A DNA stretch of 64,000 nt, from contig CM045761.1 of the NCBI GenBank assembly GCA_025200525.1, forward strand, positions 202,173,701 through 202,237,700. The letters run 5' to 3'. Positions within the stretch are counted from its first letter, which is position 1. Each line of letters begins with the position of its first letter. The notes beneath the pieces were generated by a model that saw nothing but the letters and a program-made list of their open reading frames with translations, was not told the origin of the DNA and searched no databases. Source of the stretch: Camellia lanceoleosa (Eukaryota; Streptophyta; Magnoliopsida; Ericales; Theaceae). The position numbers were made by a program, and so were the translations under genes. Positions 1 to 12,703 of the stretch are shown piece after piece.

Positions 1-176
1 ATATGTTAGTTTTTCATCCCTATGGTACAACAAAAAAACAAAAAACAAAAAAGAGGGATTAGAATATGCATCATGGTTAGCTTATAAAAAGAAGTTTTCT
101 TCTACCAAATCTAGAATGGTAGGTCAAACGGGTCAAACAACCACGTGAAGTAGTGTTGCATAAAAAGCTCAAATTC

Positions 177-515
177 TCATCCCAACTGTATCATACCAAA
201 ACACATCCACGTTGCCTGGACTGTGTAAATGGGGACAACTTGTATGTATGCCCAAAATGCCCGATCGATGATCCATCTCGATTGCTCAATGTATGATAGG
301 TCATTACTAAAATCAATATTTTGAATATTAATAATTTCCAACGGGTTAGGGACATTAGTAAAAATGTGGTCCTCAGGGTACACATTTTCCTTTCTTACTA
401 CAAAATTTGGGGGCAAAGGGCTAACGATGTAGTGCGGGCGGTCATATCCTGGGGCAAGTCTGAGGACACAGGTGGGTTCGAGAAAGCGTCTACGTGTGTA
501 GGCACGGCTTTGCCT
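177..515 (-). other. Unidentified open frame beside an LTR primer site (copy 1)
   Basis: A minus-strand frame of about 112 codons is open from 515 to a stop at 177-179, with its first Met at 416 (79 residues). The protein is rich in Asn, Ile and Pro and contains motifs such as VVRKENVYPEDH and IDRAFWAYIQ. I do not recognise it. It lies about 400 bases downstream of the primer site at 931-942, reading away from the LTR, so it sits where the internal region of that element would be. It may be a gag or captured-exon remnant. The 79-residue part is identical in both copies, which at this level of duplication says little about selection. Confidence 0.25.
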
Positions 516-947
516 TCACAATAAGTATGGGACATCAGTAGGCTCGGTTTGTATATATATTGGCCGACCCATCAATTGGGCAAGGCCTGGATATAGTCTC
601 CTAATTATATCCTCCGAGTCTCCCTGTCCTGAAGGTGAGGCGGTGTGGGGTACTTTGCTAAAATATCCTCCAAATTAATGGCCCCGAGCTCCTCCCAAAA
701 TGCCTCGTCAAGATTAATCTCGGACATTCCCACATCATTAGAATAAATGTGAGATTTTACATAAAAGGACTAATGTCACGGGTAAATATTTATTAGTTAT
801 TTTATTATGTAGTCATTTTATTTTATTATATGTATCTAGTTATATAGTTTTATTTATATTTTTATTTATAACTTTTCAAACTTTCTAATCAAATTAAAGT
901 AGGTTTTTTTTTTTTTTTTGAATGAACCATTGCTCTGATACTATCTT

Positions 948-2589
948 TGTCACAACCCAACCCCAAGGCTTAGGGCTGGAATTGCAACTTATTAAATAAT
1001 TTTAATTGTAACAAATTAAATGGCACAAGTAGAGGCAAAATGTAAGTAGGAAAAGAATTAAACAGAAAATTTACTTCATTATACTATTTTAATAAAAGAA
1101 AGTACATCTATTGGGGATTTTATTATTTTATTATTCAAAGGATCGCCCTCAAGAAAATACAAAATGAAGAAAAGAAAAGAAAAAGAAACAAAATAACGGA
1201 TTTCTTGTATGGGTTCTACTACACGAGGTTGGGTCTTCCTTACATCTCATCATCCGAAAGGGTATGATTATAAGCACACAGTAGAATGAGAAATATTATG
1301 CCAAGAGTATAGGGAACACAAAATAACCGTGGATAGTTAGTTAAGTTAAAAAATTTACATAATGTAATTTGAATAAACAAATTATTTACATGGCGAATCA
1401 AGCACGTAAATTACGTAAATAAATAACCATAACCACAGTACAAAACAAAACAGAACAGAGGTCACATGAGTGACAGCCAGAACGTAGGTCAATAGATCCA
1501 TCACAAACAAAGGACCACAAAGTGGCCAAACAGAGGCCAATGGTTATTTAAGTCTCCTAAGGCATGAGACTCTTGTGGTGGTACTTACAAAAAATACTTG
1601 TTTACAAAATCATTGTCAAATAATTTTTAAAATTTAAACAAACATATCAATGGGTTTCAATTTAGGAGTTTTCTTAAGTGTGCAAGTGCACACCATGTGA
1701 CACTTACACAAAAGGTGTAAGTGTAAGGTGTAAGTATAAGTATAAGGTGTAAGTGTAAGGTGTAAGTGTAAGGTGTAAGGTGTAAGTGGGTTGCATATGG
1801 TGTGCAACCTCAAAAAATGTGTAAGTGTAAGGTTTAATTTTTCACAAAAGGTGTAAGTGTAAGGTGTAAGTGTAAGGTATAAGGTGTAAGGTGTAAGTTG
1901 CACACCATAACCAAACCCTTCAATTTAAGTAAATGGAATTCAAAAAATAATTAACGTAATTGAAATATAAATATAAGTTATAAAACATAACTTGTATAAA
2001 ATAAATTATGGTAGTTCAAAACATATGTAAAATATATTATGGTGACTTAAGATATAATATAACTAATCTTAATATTAATCCTTATTATTTTCTTTTTATT
2101 TTTGCCAACTTCTCACGGTTGCTCCCTTGCTTCTGCTTTTTTTTTTTCCTTTTTTTTTTTGTTTTTTTGTTTTTGTTTTCTTTTCCCTCGTCCTAATGGC
2201 TTCACAGCCCCACCCTCCTATATATATATATATATACACAGAGCCTGGTGACGGACATAATGATCCTAATTGGATAACTCACCTCCCCTTAGGCTTTGAG
2301 AGCCCAAATGACTGAGGTTCATTTGTCCAACAGTACACGTTCATTATTATTTGGATTAGGAAATCAGATATAATTAGATATTATTATTAACTCACGATTT
2401 GCTATATCTTATTATTATTATTAGTCTGATATTACTTTTATATTTATTTCTTATTACGTTTATTATATTTGTTTATTTAACCTATTTATTTATTTAGTTA
2501 TTTCTTTATTGTTTTGATAATATATTATCACATATAACCATAATTCTATATATATATATGGTATTTAATTAAACAATTAGGGTGTCACA
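948..2589 (-). mobile_element. Ty3/gypsy LTR, minus orientation, with Met-tRNA primer site (copy 1)
   Basis: On the minus strand the LTR runs from tgtgacaccc at 2589 to gggttgtgaca at 948. It is followed by a sequence matching 11 of 12 bases of the plant initiator-Met primer site (complement of gctctgatacta, 931-942), so this is a 5' LTR whose internal region lies to the left. It is clearly related over its length to the 3' LTR at 28021-29474, read in the opposite direction, but has diverged and carries a nested MITE at 1665-1918. Without the insert it is about 1.38 kb, against 1.45 kb for its relative. I see no intact gag or pol between it and base 1. Confidence 0.8.
1665..1918. mobile_element. 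MITE with internal minisatellite, 9-bp target duplication (copy 1)
   Basis: This 254-base insert sits in the gypsy LTR, flanked by ttcaattta at 1656-1664 and again at 1919-1927. The related LTR at 28021-29474 lacks it. Its ends form imperfect inverted repeats of about 28 bases: one starts ggagttttcttaag and the other, complemented, gggtttggttatgg, and both continue with tgtgcaa and acacc. A 9-bp duplication suggests a Mutator-type element. The interior is mostly a degenerate array of gtgtaag/ggtgtaa units, and unit number differs from copy 2. There is no coding capacity; the open frame over it on the minus strand is low-complexity Thr/Leu/Tyr. Confidence 0.75.
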
Positions 2590-3725
2590 AGGACAAACTA
2601 ACTTTGATGATTATTTCAAATGTTTCACAACTAATATTGATATAAGAACAAAACAAACCAAACCAAACCAAACCAAGTCAAAAGTAGCCTAAAAATTTGA
2701 TGAACAATGATAATGGCGAATACATATCGAAACAAAAAGTAACAATAGAGAGGCCTAATTAAATTGAGCTTGCACCTAATATTGATGACGAATATATATT
2801 GCTATAAATATAACTACAAGTCGTGGCACAAGCAATGCGATAGACATATTTCTTCTCTAATTAGGTGTTACCGAAGAGTTAAAGAGAAGATAGAAAAAGT
2901 AGAGATGAAGGGGAAAAAAATTGGTTTAAAAAAATCACATAAAAACAGTTTTAATTAAAAGCTAACATTGTTGTTTTTCTTTTTAAATTCTTGTCTGACA
3001 AATTGAAAAAGGGAATTGAGTTAGACATCTTTTTTCTTTAATTAGGTGATACCAAAGATTTAAGAGAAGATTGAAAAAGTAGAGAGGAAGAGAAGAGAAG
3101 TCATCTAGGAGAGGGGGAAAAAAAATGGAGGAGGGGGTCATTCCAATTCTGTGCTAAATTGAAGTTTTGTTTATGTAAAACAATCATAAAATACAATGGG
3201 TTCATAAAATACTTATCTAATTCCTCTTCAAGATACCAATTCAACCGTAAGCAAATTGCAAATTGCAAATTGCAATTTCCAATTTTGTTCTTATCTAATT
3301 CCTCTTGCAATTGCTACTTTGAAAGAGAAAGAAAGTCATTTCATGTATATTACATTTGGTGAAATTGCTACTTTGAAATTGAAATTTTTAGATCACGCAT
3401 TTCAATTGAAATTTTTACAATTTGTCTAGTTAAGAGGCAGAAACTAAATAGTTTACAAAAACCCCAAAATTAAACAAAAAAATTTCTAAAATCCTAGTAT
3501 TTATCAATTACAATGCAAACACCATGTATGTAGGTATAGAAATATGTATATAGACAAGAAAAAAAAAAAAGAGTAAAACTTTCCTAGAGGTGAGAGCTGT
3601 TAGAAAAGATGGATTTTTTTGATAATTTTAATGTGAAATTAAAATAGGTCCCAACCATTGATTGAGGTGGGATTAAATGGGTTTAAATTCTTTGTAACAA
3701 GGTCTTTACACCACAAAAAGAAGAG
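2590..3725. other. AT-rich spacer, no gene seen
   Basis: Low-complexity AT-rich DNA with an aaacc run near 2650, two imperfect copies of a ~70-base segment (around 2852-2910 and 3037-3090, both containing taattaggtg followed by aagagaaga), and short repeats of attgcaa near 3255. The open frames here are short and of biased composition, and I support none as a gene. Confidence 0.6.
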
Positions 3726-3893
3726 TGGTGCTACATGCACCAATTAGTGTACTAACTAGTGTACCAACACTAGTTATAACTTTATTATTGACCCAACTCA
3801 TTATACAAATTAAAAATACCAAAAACATCTTAAATTGTGTCACATAATCAATTGGTACACTAGTTAGTGCACTAATTGGTGCATATAGCATTA
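3726..3893. mobile_element. Palindromic MITE, family 1 (copy 1)
   Basis: About 168 bases whose two ends are inverted repeats of roughly 40 bases; both read tgctayatgcaccaattagtg from the outside. A second member of the family lies at 13510-13665, nested in the hAT element. No clear target duplication is visible, so I cannot assign a superfamily. It encodes nothing. Confidence 0.75.
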
Positions 3894-3949
3894 GTTTAAA
3901 AAGAATGACAAAAAATCATTGAGAATTGAATGAGAAATTGTCTCATAAA

Positions 3950-4810
3950 GATAGCCTCATGAATGAGGTATTGAAAATTGTGTATAACTACCAATCCCAC
4001 ATTGATTGTAGAGGAAAACTTTGATGAGTATTTAAACCTCAAGATTTTGATAAGGGTATGAGCCCTTTGGGGAATCCAAATTTTCTGAAAGAAGGGAGTT
4101 ATGCATGTTTCAAGGATGGGCTTGGGCCAAGACTATGGTCCAAGTTAGTTATGGAAAAATTGCCACATGTCGCTCGGACCGGGCTGGGTCTATGATTCGT
4201 GATTCGTAAATTGTGGATCTTGGGCAGGCTTGAGGCGCTTGAGGCTTGCTGGAATGGGTTAGGTTTGGGTTGAGCCGGATTGGTGGTCCACCAACCTAAA
4301 CTTTTTGGACCAAGACACTTGTGTATACATAATATATATCTCAGATAATATTGACCCATCAGTTTTGGTCCATTACTCCAATAGTTTTGTAGGAGCAATG
4401 GGCATTAGTTGCTAGCCTTCATGGCTGGAGGCTTCTTCTCTCTCCCCCATGGTGTATAAAAGAAGACCCATCTCCCTTGGTTTTAGTACAAATTTTTTGC
4501 TTTCAAATATATACAGTTAGTTTGCTTCGTTCTATATAATTTTTCTTTTTGTGTTGAGAGAATGTTGCCATTGTCGATTCGCCAAAACTGTCAGAAGGTG
4601 CTTCTGCATTAGCCGATCTAAACTTTGTATCCTGGGAGATAAAAGTCGACATACCTCCAGCACCCATGGTGAAGCGGCTAATCTGTTTTAAGGAGACTAT
4701 AGTATCACACAGATTTCGGTTTGCTTTCTTTCCTATTTATCGCATTATGTTTTTTTGTGCAATATGGTTGTAATGTTCAACATCTGTTTCTTATTATGTA
4801 ATGTAATTGA
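3950..4810 (+). mobile_element. LTR-like promoter segment, probably a solo LTR (copy 1)
   Basis: The segment has promoter-like order: a TATA box (gtataaaaga, 4453-4462), then a pyrimidine-rich leader. The text around 4550-4720 (gttgagagaatg, then ctgggagataaaagtcgac) resembles the R-U5 part of plant copia-type LTRs as I know them, but I cannot align it here. No primer site, polypurine tract or gag/pol frame is visible on either side, so a solo LTR is the best guess. The 99-residue minus-strand frame at 4099-4398 is identical in both copies but has no recognisable motif. Confidence 0.4.
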
Positions 4811-6200
4811 TTAATCATGAATATATTCATCTTGTTTAATTTACACAATTTGTACAACAATCTTAAAATAGATTAAATGTATTTATCATGAAATTAGATA
4901 ATTAGATTCATATGTATTGGGTAAGATTTTGTTGCTACTGTTTCAGGTTCATTATGTTGTTGCTTGTGTCAATCTTTAATTATAATAAAATTTATAAATA
5001 TACCATTCCAAATTAGTATGCAAAGAGGTGAAAGAAGGAGACAAAAAAGGGCTAGAAAGGGATTCATGATTGAAAATTAAAAGAAAATTGAAAATACAAC
5101 CCTGCTACAGAACCTCACTAAAGCTTAACCCCCAGGACCCCCAGTGACATGGCAGATGAGTTGGCAGCTGATGTGTAAACACAGCAGAAAAAAAAAAAAA
5201 GAAAATTTGGAAAAGCCGGAACCAAACTTGTCTCCACCATTTTCTCTCGTCTATCCTCACCTCTCGCCCCCATCCTCTTCCTCCACCGTAGCTTTCTGTC
5301 GTCGATGACGGCCATAGCTCACCGGGAACTCTAGTTGTCCCTATTTGTCCCTTTTATAAACCTGTATCTCTGTTCGTAGCTCTTATCTATCCTCAATCTT
5401 CGTCGCTCTCATCAATCTGGTTGTCCTTTGTCCATCAATCTGGTTGTCCTCTGTCTATCTCCCTCATCTGTCCTCAGCTCCTCTGTCACTCTCTATCTTC
5501 CGCTGTGTCTCTGTCTCGCATGTAATCTAGATCGGTGGTTTATGAGGTAAAAAAATCAATTTCATATGACTAATCCAGCTTGAGTTCTCTTTCAGTTATA
5601 TTGTAATTCTGAAATCTGAAATGTGAATAGTGAAATGAGTAAATGAGTTCTCTTTCAGCTATATGCTAATTCTGAAATCTGAAATCTGAATAGTGAAATG
5701 ACTAATCTGAAATCTGAACTCTGGAGTTTGTATATATGTTAATTCTCATATATAGAGTTCTCTTTCAGTTTAAAATGAGTACATGAGTATATATATGGAA
5801 CTTCCCTAATCTGAAATTTGTCATTTTGGACATATGAAATCTCAAAAATATATATGAGTAATCTGAAATATGAGTAATTGTTATATAATTTGAAATATGA
5901 AATTTGGGCATTGTTTTATATAATCTGTAATCTATCATTTTGTAAGCTATAATCTGTAATCTGAAAGGATGAGTAATTTGTCATTTTGTGAAGTTTAGTT
6001 CCATATATATATATATATATATATAAGTAATGTGAAATATGAAATTTGGTTCAGTGATCATTACGAATGGAGTTTATATAAAATCTAAAATATGAAGTTT
6101 AGTTCCATAATTGTTATATAATGAAATCAGTATTTTTGTTTGGGTATTTTTAGGGAATTGATATTTGTTTAATTGTTATTTCAGTACGCAAAGTGGAAGA

Positions 6201-8815
6201 ATGGAGGTTGATTCAAATGTTGGTGAGAATCCTTTAATAAATGAGGGCGAAGACGTTGAAGAACCTAAAAAGGGTATGTGCTTTAGCTCAAGGGAAGAGG
6301 TGTACACATTTTATGGCAAATATGCTAAGCATGTTGGATTTTCTATAGCTCATAGAGCACAACATTTTGGAGATGATGGGCAATTACTAAACTTTGCAAT
6401 TGAATGTTCTCGAGCGGGGCAGAGAAAAAAGAAATTAGAAGTCAACCCTCTGAAGCCATCTTTATCCACAAAAATTGGTTGCACAGCAAGGGTACGAGGT
6501 AGTCTACAAAAGGATGGGAGATATAAACTAACCACAGTTAACCTTAAGCATAATCATGATTTGATTCCCACCAACTCACGCCATTTTGCAATGAATAAGA
6601 AAATTCTTACCCTTGTAAAGAGAAGATTAGAAATTAATGATCAAGCAGGGATTGGGGTGTCTAGGAACTTTCATTCAATGGTTGCTGAAGTAGGGGGATA
6701 CGAGTCATTGACATTTGACGAGCGAGATGCAAGAAATTACATTGAAAGAGCTAGAAGATTGAGGCTTAGGGAAGGTGATGCCGAATCACTTCAAAGTTAT
6801 TTTATGAGGATACAAGCACATAGTGAGAGATTCTTTTATGTCATTGATGTTGATGAGGAGTTTCGCATTAGAAACTTGTTCTGGGCTGATGCAAGGAGTC
6901 GGGTGACTTATGAAGCATTTGGAGATGTTGTTTCATTTGATACAACTTATTTGACGAACAAATATGACATGCCATTTGCTCCATTTGTCGGAGTTAATCA
7001 CCATGGACAGTCCATTTTGCTTGGTTGTGGACTGTTATCAAGTGAAGACACTAACACATTTGTTTGGCTATTCAAGTCGTGGTTAAGTTGCATGTCAAAT
7101 CATCCGCCAAAAGTTATCATAACTGATCAATGCAGAGCTATGCAAAATGCTATAGAAATTGTCTTTCCAGCAGCTCGACATCGATGGTGCTTATGGCATA
7201 TCATGAAGAAAATTCTGAAGAAGTTGAAAGGATATGCTTAGTATGAAGCCATAAAGTTGGCTATGCAAAATGCAGTTTATGACTATTTGACAAAAGCTGA
7301 ATTTGAGAGTAAATGGGAAGAGATGTTTGCAATATTCAATCTTTATGATAATGAGTGGTTGGGGGTACTATATGATGAGCGGCATCGATGGGTACCTGTC
7401 TATGTTAAAGATAGTTTTTGGGCTGGCATGTCAACTACACAACGAAGTGAAAGTATAAATGCGTTTTTTGATGGATATGTAAATCCAAAAACTACATTGA
7501 AGCAATTCGTTGAACAATATGACAATGCCTTGAGAAATAAGGTAGAGAAAGAGAAGAAAGCAGATTTCAAGTCTCGACACAAATTGTTTGATTGCCTAAC
7601 TATATATGGTTTTGAGAAGCAATTTCAGCAAACCTATACCAATGCGAAATTCAAAGAAGTTCAATGAGAGTTGAAGAGATTAGTTTACTATCAGGCGGTG
7701 ATTGTGAGAGATGAGGGATCAATTTGTACATATAATGTCCAAGAAGCGATGGTAGTTTGTGAGAAAATGAAGCATGTGGACTTTGTTGTCTATTTTAATT
7801 CAACTGAATGTGAAGTTCAATGCATGTGTCGGTTGTTTGAGTTTAGAGGCATTATGTGTGCTCACACACTCACTGTGCTTGTTAGAAGATGCATAAATGA
7901 GGTGCCAAGTAAATATATTTTGCCTCGGTGGAGAAAAGATATGGATAGAGAATACGCATGCATCAAAACCACAAACACTAGCTTTGGGATTGATTTCAAT
8001 GCAAGTAGCTATGAGAGGATGAACAAAAAATTGATTGCCATTGTACAACTTGCTGGTAACTCTGAAGGCAAAACAAAAATTATAGACCTTGGGTTGGATG
8101 AAATCAAGGAGAGAGTCATGAAAGAAGAATCTGGTGATGGGAGTAATTTACCATGTTCCACAAAAAGTCCAATTCGCACCGGTTCTACACAAGGAGGTAC
8201 TAGTAGGAAGGTGATTAGTCCTTTGGTTGCTCGGCGAAGAGGCTGTCCAGTTACTAAACGAAAGGTTGTCAAAATAGATCAAATTGTGAATCAGTTCAAG
8301 GCAACGGCAAAAAAACAAACAAAAGCAAAGGTAAATTACGTATTCAACATTTTTTTTTTACAAAGTGTTTTCAGGTATGTAAAAACAATTCATAAATTTC
8401 AGTCTTTAATTATTCTTAAAAAAATACAGGCTGCTAAGTTGCTTCGATTTGAAGCTCAAGCTCAATCTCAAGCTGAAGCTACTACATATACACCGTATTA
8501 TCTGTATATGGTTGGCACACAAAATAGTATGTATGTACCTGTACGTATTCGAAAGAGGACTTCATGTACGTGTTCGAAAGAGGACTTCATGTACTTTTAC
8601 AAAGTGTATTCTTCTAACATGTACTTTTAATTGAATTGTCACAGGTGGCCCATGGCATTGGAGGCACGTCTCTTACCCCATCGGACTTCATAAGTGGTAC
8701 ACAGGGAAGTTTGATGAGTGCTCCAACTCAGATTTATGGTTCTACATCTCTAACCCGATCGGCTTCTAATGCATGCACACCGGGAAGCTTAGATATTACA
8801 GACTTGTTTGACTAG
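6201..8815 (+). pseudogene. FAR1-domain MULE transposase with SWIM zinc finger, two in-frame stops (copy 1)
   Basis: Start chosen at the Met at 6201, just after a 3' splice site (ttatttcag, to 6184); a 5' donor at 5547 suggests a leader intron. About codons 35-130 form a FAR1-type DNA-binding domain ending in HNHD. The MULE transposase core follows, with Asp at codon 247 (SFDTTY), Asp at codon 309 (IITDQ), HRWCLWH, and the conserved Glu at about codon 417 (QRSESIN). A SWIM finger follows: C541-x-C543-x9-C553-x-H555. The main exon ends in phase at gtaaat (8331), resumes at 8430, and a last exon starts at 8645 and stops at 8813-8815. In-frame TAG (7239-7241) and TGA (7665-7667) break the gene; both fit C-to-T changes. 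The rest of the frame is clean, so inactivation looks recent. Confidence 0.9.
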
Positions 8816-9469
8816 TTCCTATGTATTCCAACAGTTTGTTTTTGAGATTGCAAATTATGTTGTCTATTAATCTGAGTTTGAAACTTTGTTTTTGAGATTG
8901 TAGCTTATGTTACAACTTTGTTATTTACATTCAGGATGTGGATTGTAAAAAATGTTGTGTACTAATTATTAATGAAGTTATGTTATTATTATTATTTGTT
9001 ATATAATGAAGATGTTGCAATATTTACTAATGAACAATGTTTATTTAATAGTTCTCTGTATTGAATAATGTTTATTGAACAGTTTTCATGTATTAAACAA
9101 TGTATATTCAATGGTTTTCCTGTGTTCAACAATGTATATTCAATAGTTTCCCTGTATTCAACCATGTATATTCAATAGTTTCCCTGTATTCAACAATAAT
9201 TACCTTGTACTCAACAGTTTCCTGTATTCAACAATGTCTATTCAATGAGTATTGAAGAAAGTGTACAAGTTTGAACAAGTAATTTTTCATTCCACTCACC
9301 ACAAAAGAGGTACAATAATAAGGTTTTAATACACAACAAAACATAACTTCCTCTAAAACATCATAGTAGCATACAAAAGTATTCAGTTTACTTGAACTTG
9401 TACATTGACATCTACTTCTACTTCTAACTTACATATGTGTATATATATGTTATTACATCTTCATAAATG

Positions 9470-9814
9470 TAAAGGCACCAATTACAAGCAACACGAACAA
9501 TATATATATATCAACTTTTGCATCTTTGAGTTTTGAATTCGAAGTTATTCTGTCATCTCTCTTTGTTGTTCGGTCATAACTTGTTCGCCGATAGTTGGCA
9601 CTTCATCTCTTGGAATTTGATGACCTCTATATTCTGGATTCATAGGTAAACACCATCCGACAAAACCACAATCATTACAAGAGTAGAATAACTTGTTTTT
9701 GTTTCGATCGGTCATAGAAATTCGAATGGTGGCCTTTTTATTACATCTACGACAATTTCTGTTGACGTATGTCAACTAATCTGAGCTACTGCTACTGACA
9801 CTTGAACTTGACAT
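9470..9814 (-). pseudogene. GRF-type zinc-finger gene of the MULE, broken (copy 1)
   Basis: Counterpart of the open 130-codon gene at 38973-39365. It starts at 9814 with a Ser-rich stretch, but codon 13 is a stop (9776-9778) where copy 2 has Arg. A later CAA codon is TAA (9545-9547), and the TA microsatellite that encodes the start of the membrane segment has a length that shifts the frame. The zinc-binding part is preserved in between: C-x2-C, then FYSC-x2-C and a Trp, as in GRF-type fingers. It lies tail to tail with the transposase. Confidence 0.7.
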
Positions 9815-10439
9815 CTACAAAAAGGGACAAATAACAAGTTATGAAGGTTAATAAACTATTGTAGTAAGTTAAGTAAAGTTAATAAGTTAAGTTAACAAGT
9901 TAAGTTACTCTTGTTGGTTGCATTTATTTGAAAAGCGACAAATAGCAACACTGGTTTGATGTTAAGTTAATTAGCAACACTGGTTTGATGTTAAAGTCCA
10001 AAAGGAACAAATAGCAACACTGGTTTGATGTTAAGTTATTTACAATCTCATCAATTGGAAAAACAGTTTTTTAGCTTTTGCAATGAAGAAGAGCAGATGG
10101 CTGGATTAGTCACCTATGAGATGAAGTCTCACAGTTGTGTTCTGTTTGAAGCTAGGAGGCCAAGTGGTTGAAACATTTTCCGTGCTACAGGGAAAAAAGA
10201 AATGAAGAAAGAAAAGAAAACCATTTCTTGAGGTATTTGTTGTTGCATACTTGTATAATATAATCTTGACAAAGATAAGGAGGTATAGCAAATAAGAATG
10301 TACATTGGGTACTAATAAGCGTACTAAAACCATGTAATTATTCATTCTACTTTCAATAAGTGCTTTTGCATATCTTGATTTGGCCCCCTCAAACAAAGAA
10401 TTCAACTTTGTAGCGTAGTTATTGAAATTCATTCTTGGT

Positions 10440-11940
10440 TCTAATGATTATATCTATCAATTTCACTTTTACGTTGCTTTGAAAGTTGTTTTTCCATTCC
10501 AATTATGTAAATAGTTGTAATTTCTGTTTTTACTATGCAGCATTTATTTTTACCAAATGCAGGCAGTTTTGAATCAAAATTTCCAGTACTCAAAGTAGCT
10601 TTAAATCTATTTCACAAACTAAGGCTATTTCATGAAATTATGACTTCTAAATTTAAAGATGTGTTTTAAAATTATGATTTTTTGTAAAAAAATTTGCAGA
10701 TGTGTTTTAAAAGCACAACTTCATTAAAAAACCTAAATTTAAAAGTATATATATACGTTTAACATTGCTTAAGTCTGAAAAATCTATTTCAAAAGACCCA
10801 TAATTTGTATTTTAAAAAAAATCCAAGAAATGCTTTTCATTTGGTCTAATCGTGTGCACAACTAGAATAGGAAAAAAATCTATCTCAAACACTCACAATA
10901 AAATAATTATAAGTTTAATGTGATATTTTTATTATTTTAGTTTATTTTCAAATGTGATGTTTAAGTTAGGAGTTCAGAAAATAAGCTCAAATTTTACTTA
11001 GAATAATAATGTATGGCTGATATTTAATTTTTGCATTGTGAACAGGTTTATGGAATGACTAATATGAGTAATATGAAATCAAGGATAGATGAGTAATATG
11101 AGTAACATGAACATGTTTAGAATAATAATTTTTGCATTGTGAACAGGTTTAATTTTTGCATTGTGAACAGGTTTTTGCATTGTGAATAGGTTTATTGTGA
11201 ACAGGTTTGTAGCTGATATGAGTAATATGAAATTGAGAATAGTAGAGTTTCAATTGCTACAGGTTTATGGAACAGGTTTTCATAATTTCAAATGAAAAGG
11301 TTTATGGCAACATTTCGTTGGAATAGGTTTTTCAGGTTTATGAACAGGTTTTCATAATTTCAAATCAAGGATAGTAGCTTTTTCAGGTCTTAATAATTTT
11401 AACATTTCGTTGAGGAATTTCATCGAATAGGTTTATGGCAAGGTAAGACTTCAAATGAAAAGCCACAATTCCCAAATCAAAAGGCCAAACTTTAATTTTT
11501 CAATTCCTTTATCAGATTGTCAAAACTACTAAATCCAAACATTAAATTTACGCAGATATACACAGATAGATATATATATATATATACACAGATATACATA
11601 GAGAGAGTCGGGGCTTCACAGATAGATATATATACAGATATACGCAGATATACTTGTCGGATGAGAGGGATGAGAGGGAAAGAGACACATAGAGAGTCGG
11701 GGCTTCAACACAGAGACAGTCGGGAAATTTACTTCTTAATCGTCCTTCGTCGGATGAGACGGAAAGAGAGACAGAGAGATTCGCCAGTGAAGGGAACGAG
11801 TAGTCGGAGTGAAGGGAACGAGTGGTCGCCGGTGTCGGAGTGGGGGTTAGTAGTTGTTACCGTTAGAGTGAAGACAAATATGTATTTGAGGGGAGGAGAT
11901 TCCAAAATGAGATGTGAATATGTGTCTGGGTCTTATAGTC
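10440..11940. other. Right subterminal non-coding part of the MULE (copy 1)
   Basis: No gene is supported. The stretch 11040-11460 repeats words such as gaacaggttt, gcattgtgaa and gagtaatatg many times, and 11550-11720 repeats agatatacacagatag and gagagtcggggcttca. Subterminal repeats like these are common in Mutator elements and may bind transposase, but I infer that from position only. On the minus strand this region would be the promoter side of the small zinc-finger gene. Confidence 0.5.
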
Positions 11941-12012
11941 ACGTGACAATCACGTGACGTGCCACATCAGCTGGAAGTCACTGAGGGTCGGAAGCATTTT
12001 TCTTGAAAATAC

Positions 12013-12703
12013 CCAATTGAAGTTAATAGATACAGAATTCAAGTGGGAGAGAGAAATCTACATAAATATGAACACATATAACCATATTCCGTGATCATAA
12101 ATACATTTTCACTTGTTATCCTCTAGACTTAAGTAGAAAAGAGCCAAATATAGAGACTTTGACAATCAGTAACAAACCGAAAGTCCCTGAATTTGACAAC
12201 CATATCATAAAATGTAAATTTAGTCAAAAAAAGACTCAATAACAGAAATTTCAAACAAATATACCAAAACAACAAGCAGCCTACTCTCATAATAAAACCC
12301 AAAAACTCAATGAATTTCACAATAAAGAGTACCAAAAAAAAAAAAAAAAATCACCGAGCTCAAATTAGTAACCAATTTTCCTATATAGTCAAGAGGGAAA
12401 AAAAGAAAAAAAATTGTTCTTCATCGCTTTTGACTGAACAATCAAAGAGAGAACTTGAACACGAATTTTTATATGCATTTCTAGGCAGAGTTGAAGAAGA
12501 ATATAGAGAAGAAAGCTTGAAACCTAACAACCAGAAAGCAAAAGCTAACATTTTGGAAAAGCTCCATGGGGATTCAGTCATTCAAATACACAAACATACA
12601 TGTATATATATAAAATGAAATCAGAGTTCAGATCAGAAGTATAAGCACTCTCACCTTCTAATCTATCAAGCATCCATCACTCAGATCCTTCGCTTTTCCA
12701 CAC

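Larger units (their letters stand above)
5098..12002 (+). mobile_element. Complete Mutator-like element (MULE) with two convergent genes (copy 1)
   Basis: A 6.9 kb element flanked by the 10-base duplication ttgaaaatac (5088-5097 and 12003-12012), the length expected for Mutator elements. The left end starts aaccctgct and the right end, complemented, gaaaaatgct. In copy 2, where the left end is cleaner, 16 of the first 22 aligned bases match. Further in, both ends share cagtgac and agctgatgtg, so the terminal repeat is longer but interrupted on the left. Inside are a FAR1/MULE transposase pseudogene on + and a GRF zinc-finger gene remnant on -, tail to tail. Confidence 0.85.

Noticed and set aside
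1700..1900. gtgtaag repeats as a telomere-like or CRISPR-like array
   Set aside because: Units are degenerate, have no spacers, are not the plant telomere motif tttaggg, and lie inside a MITE with clear ends.
2008..2315. Phe-rich open frames of 62 residues
   Set aside because: Translations of poly-T and TA runs inside the gypsy LTR; no real protein character.
3706..3891. 61-residue minus-strand frame over MITE family 1
   Set aside because: It is the translation of the palindromic MITE.
8449..8634. 61-residue frame repeating Lys-Leu near the transposase 3' end
   Set aside because: Alternative frame of the second transposase exon and the intron after it.
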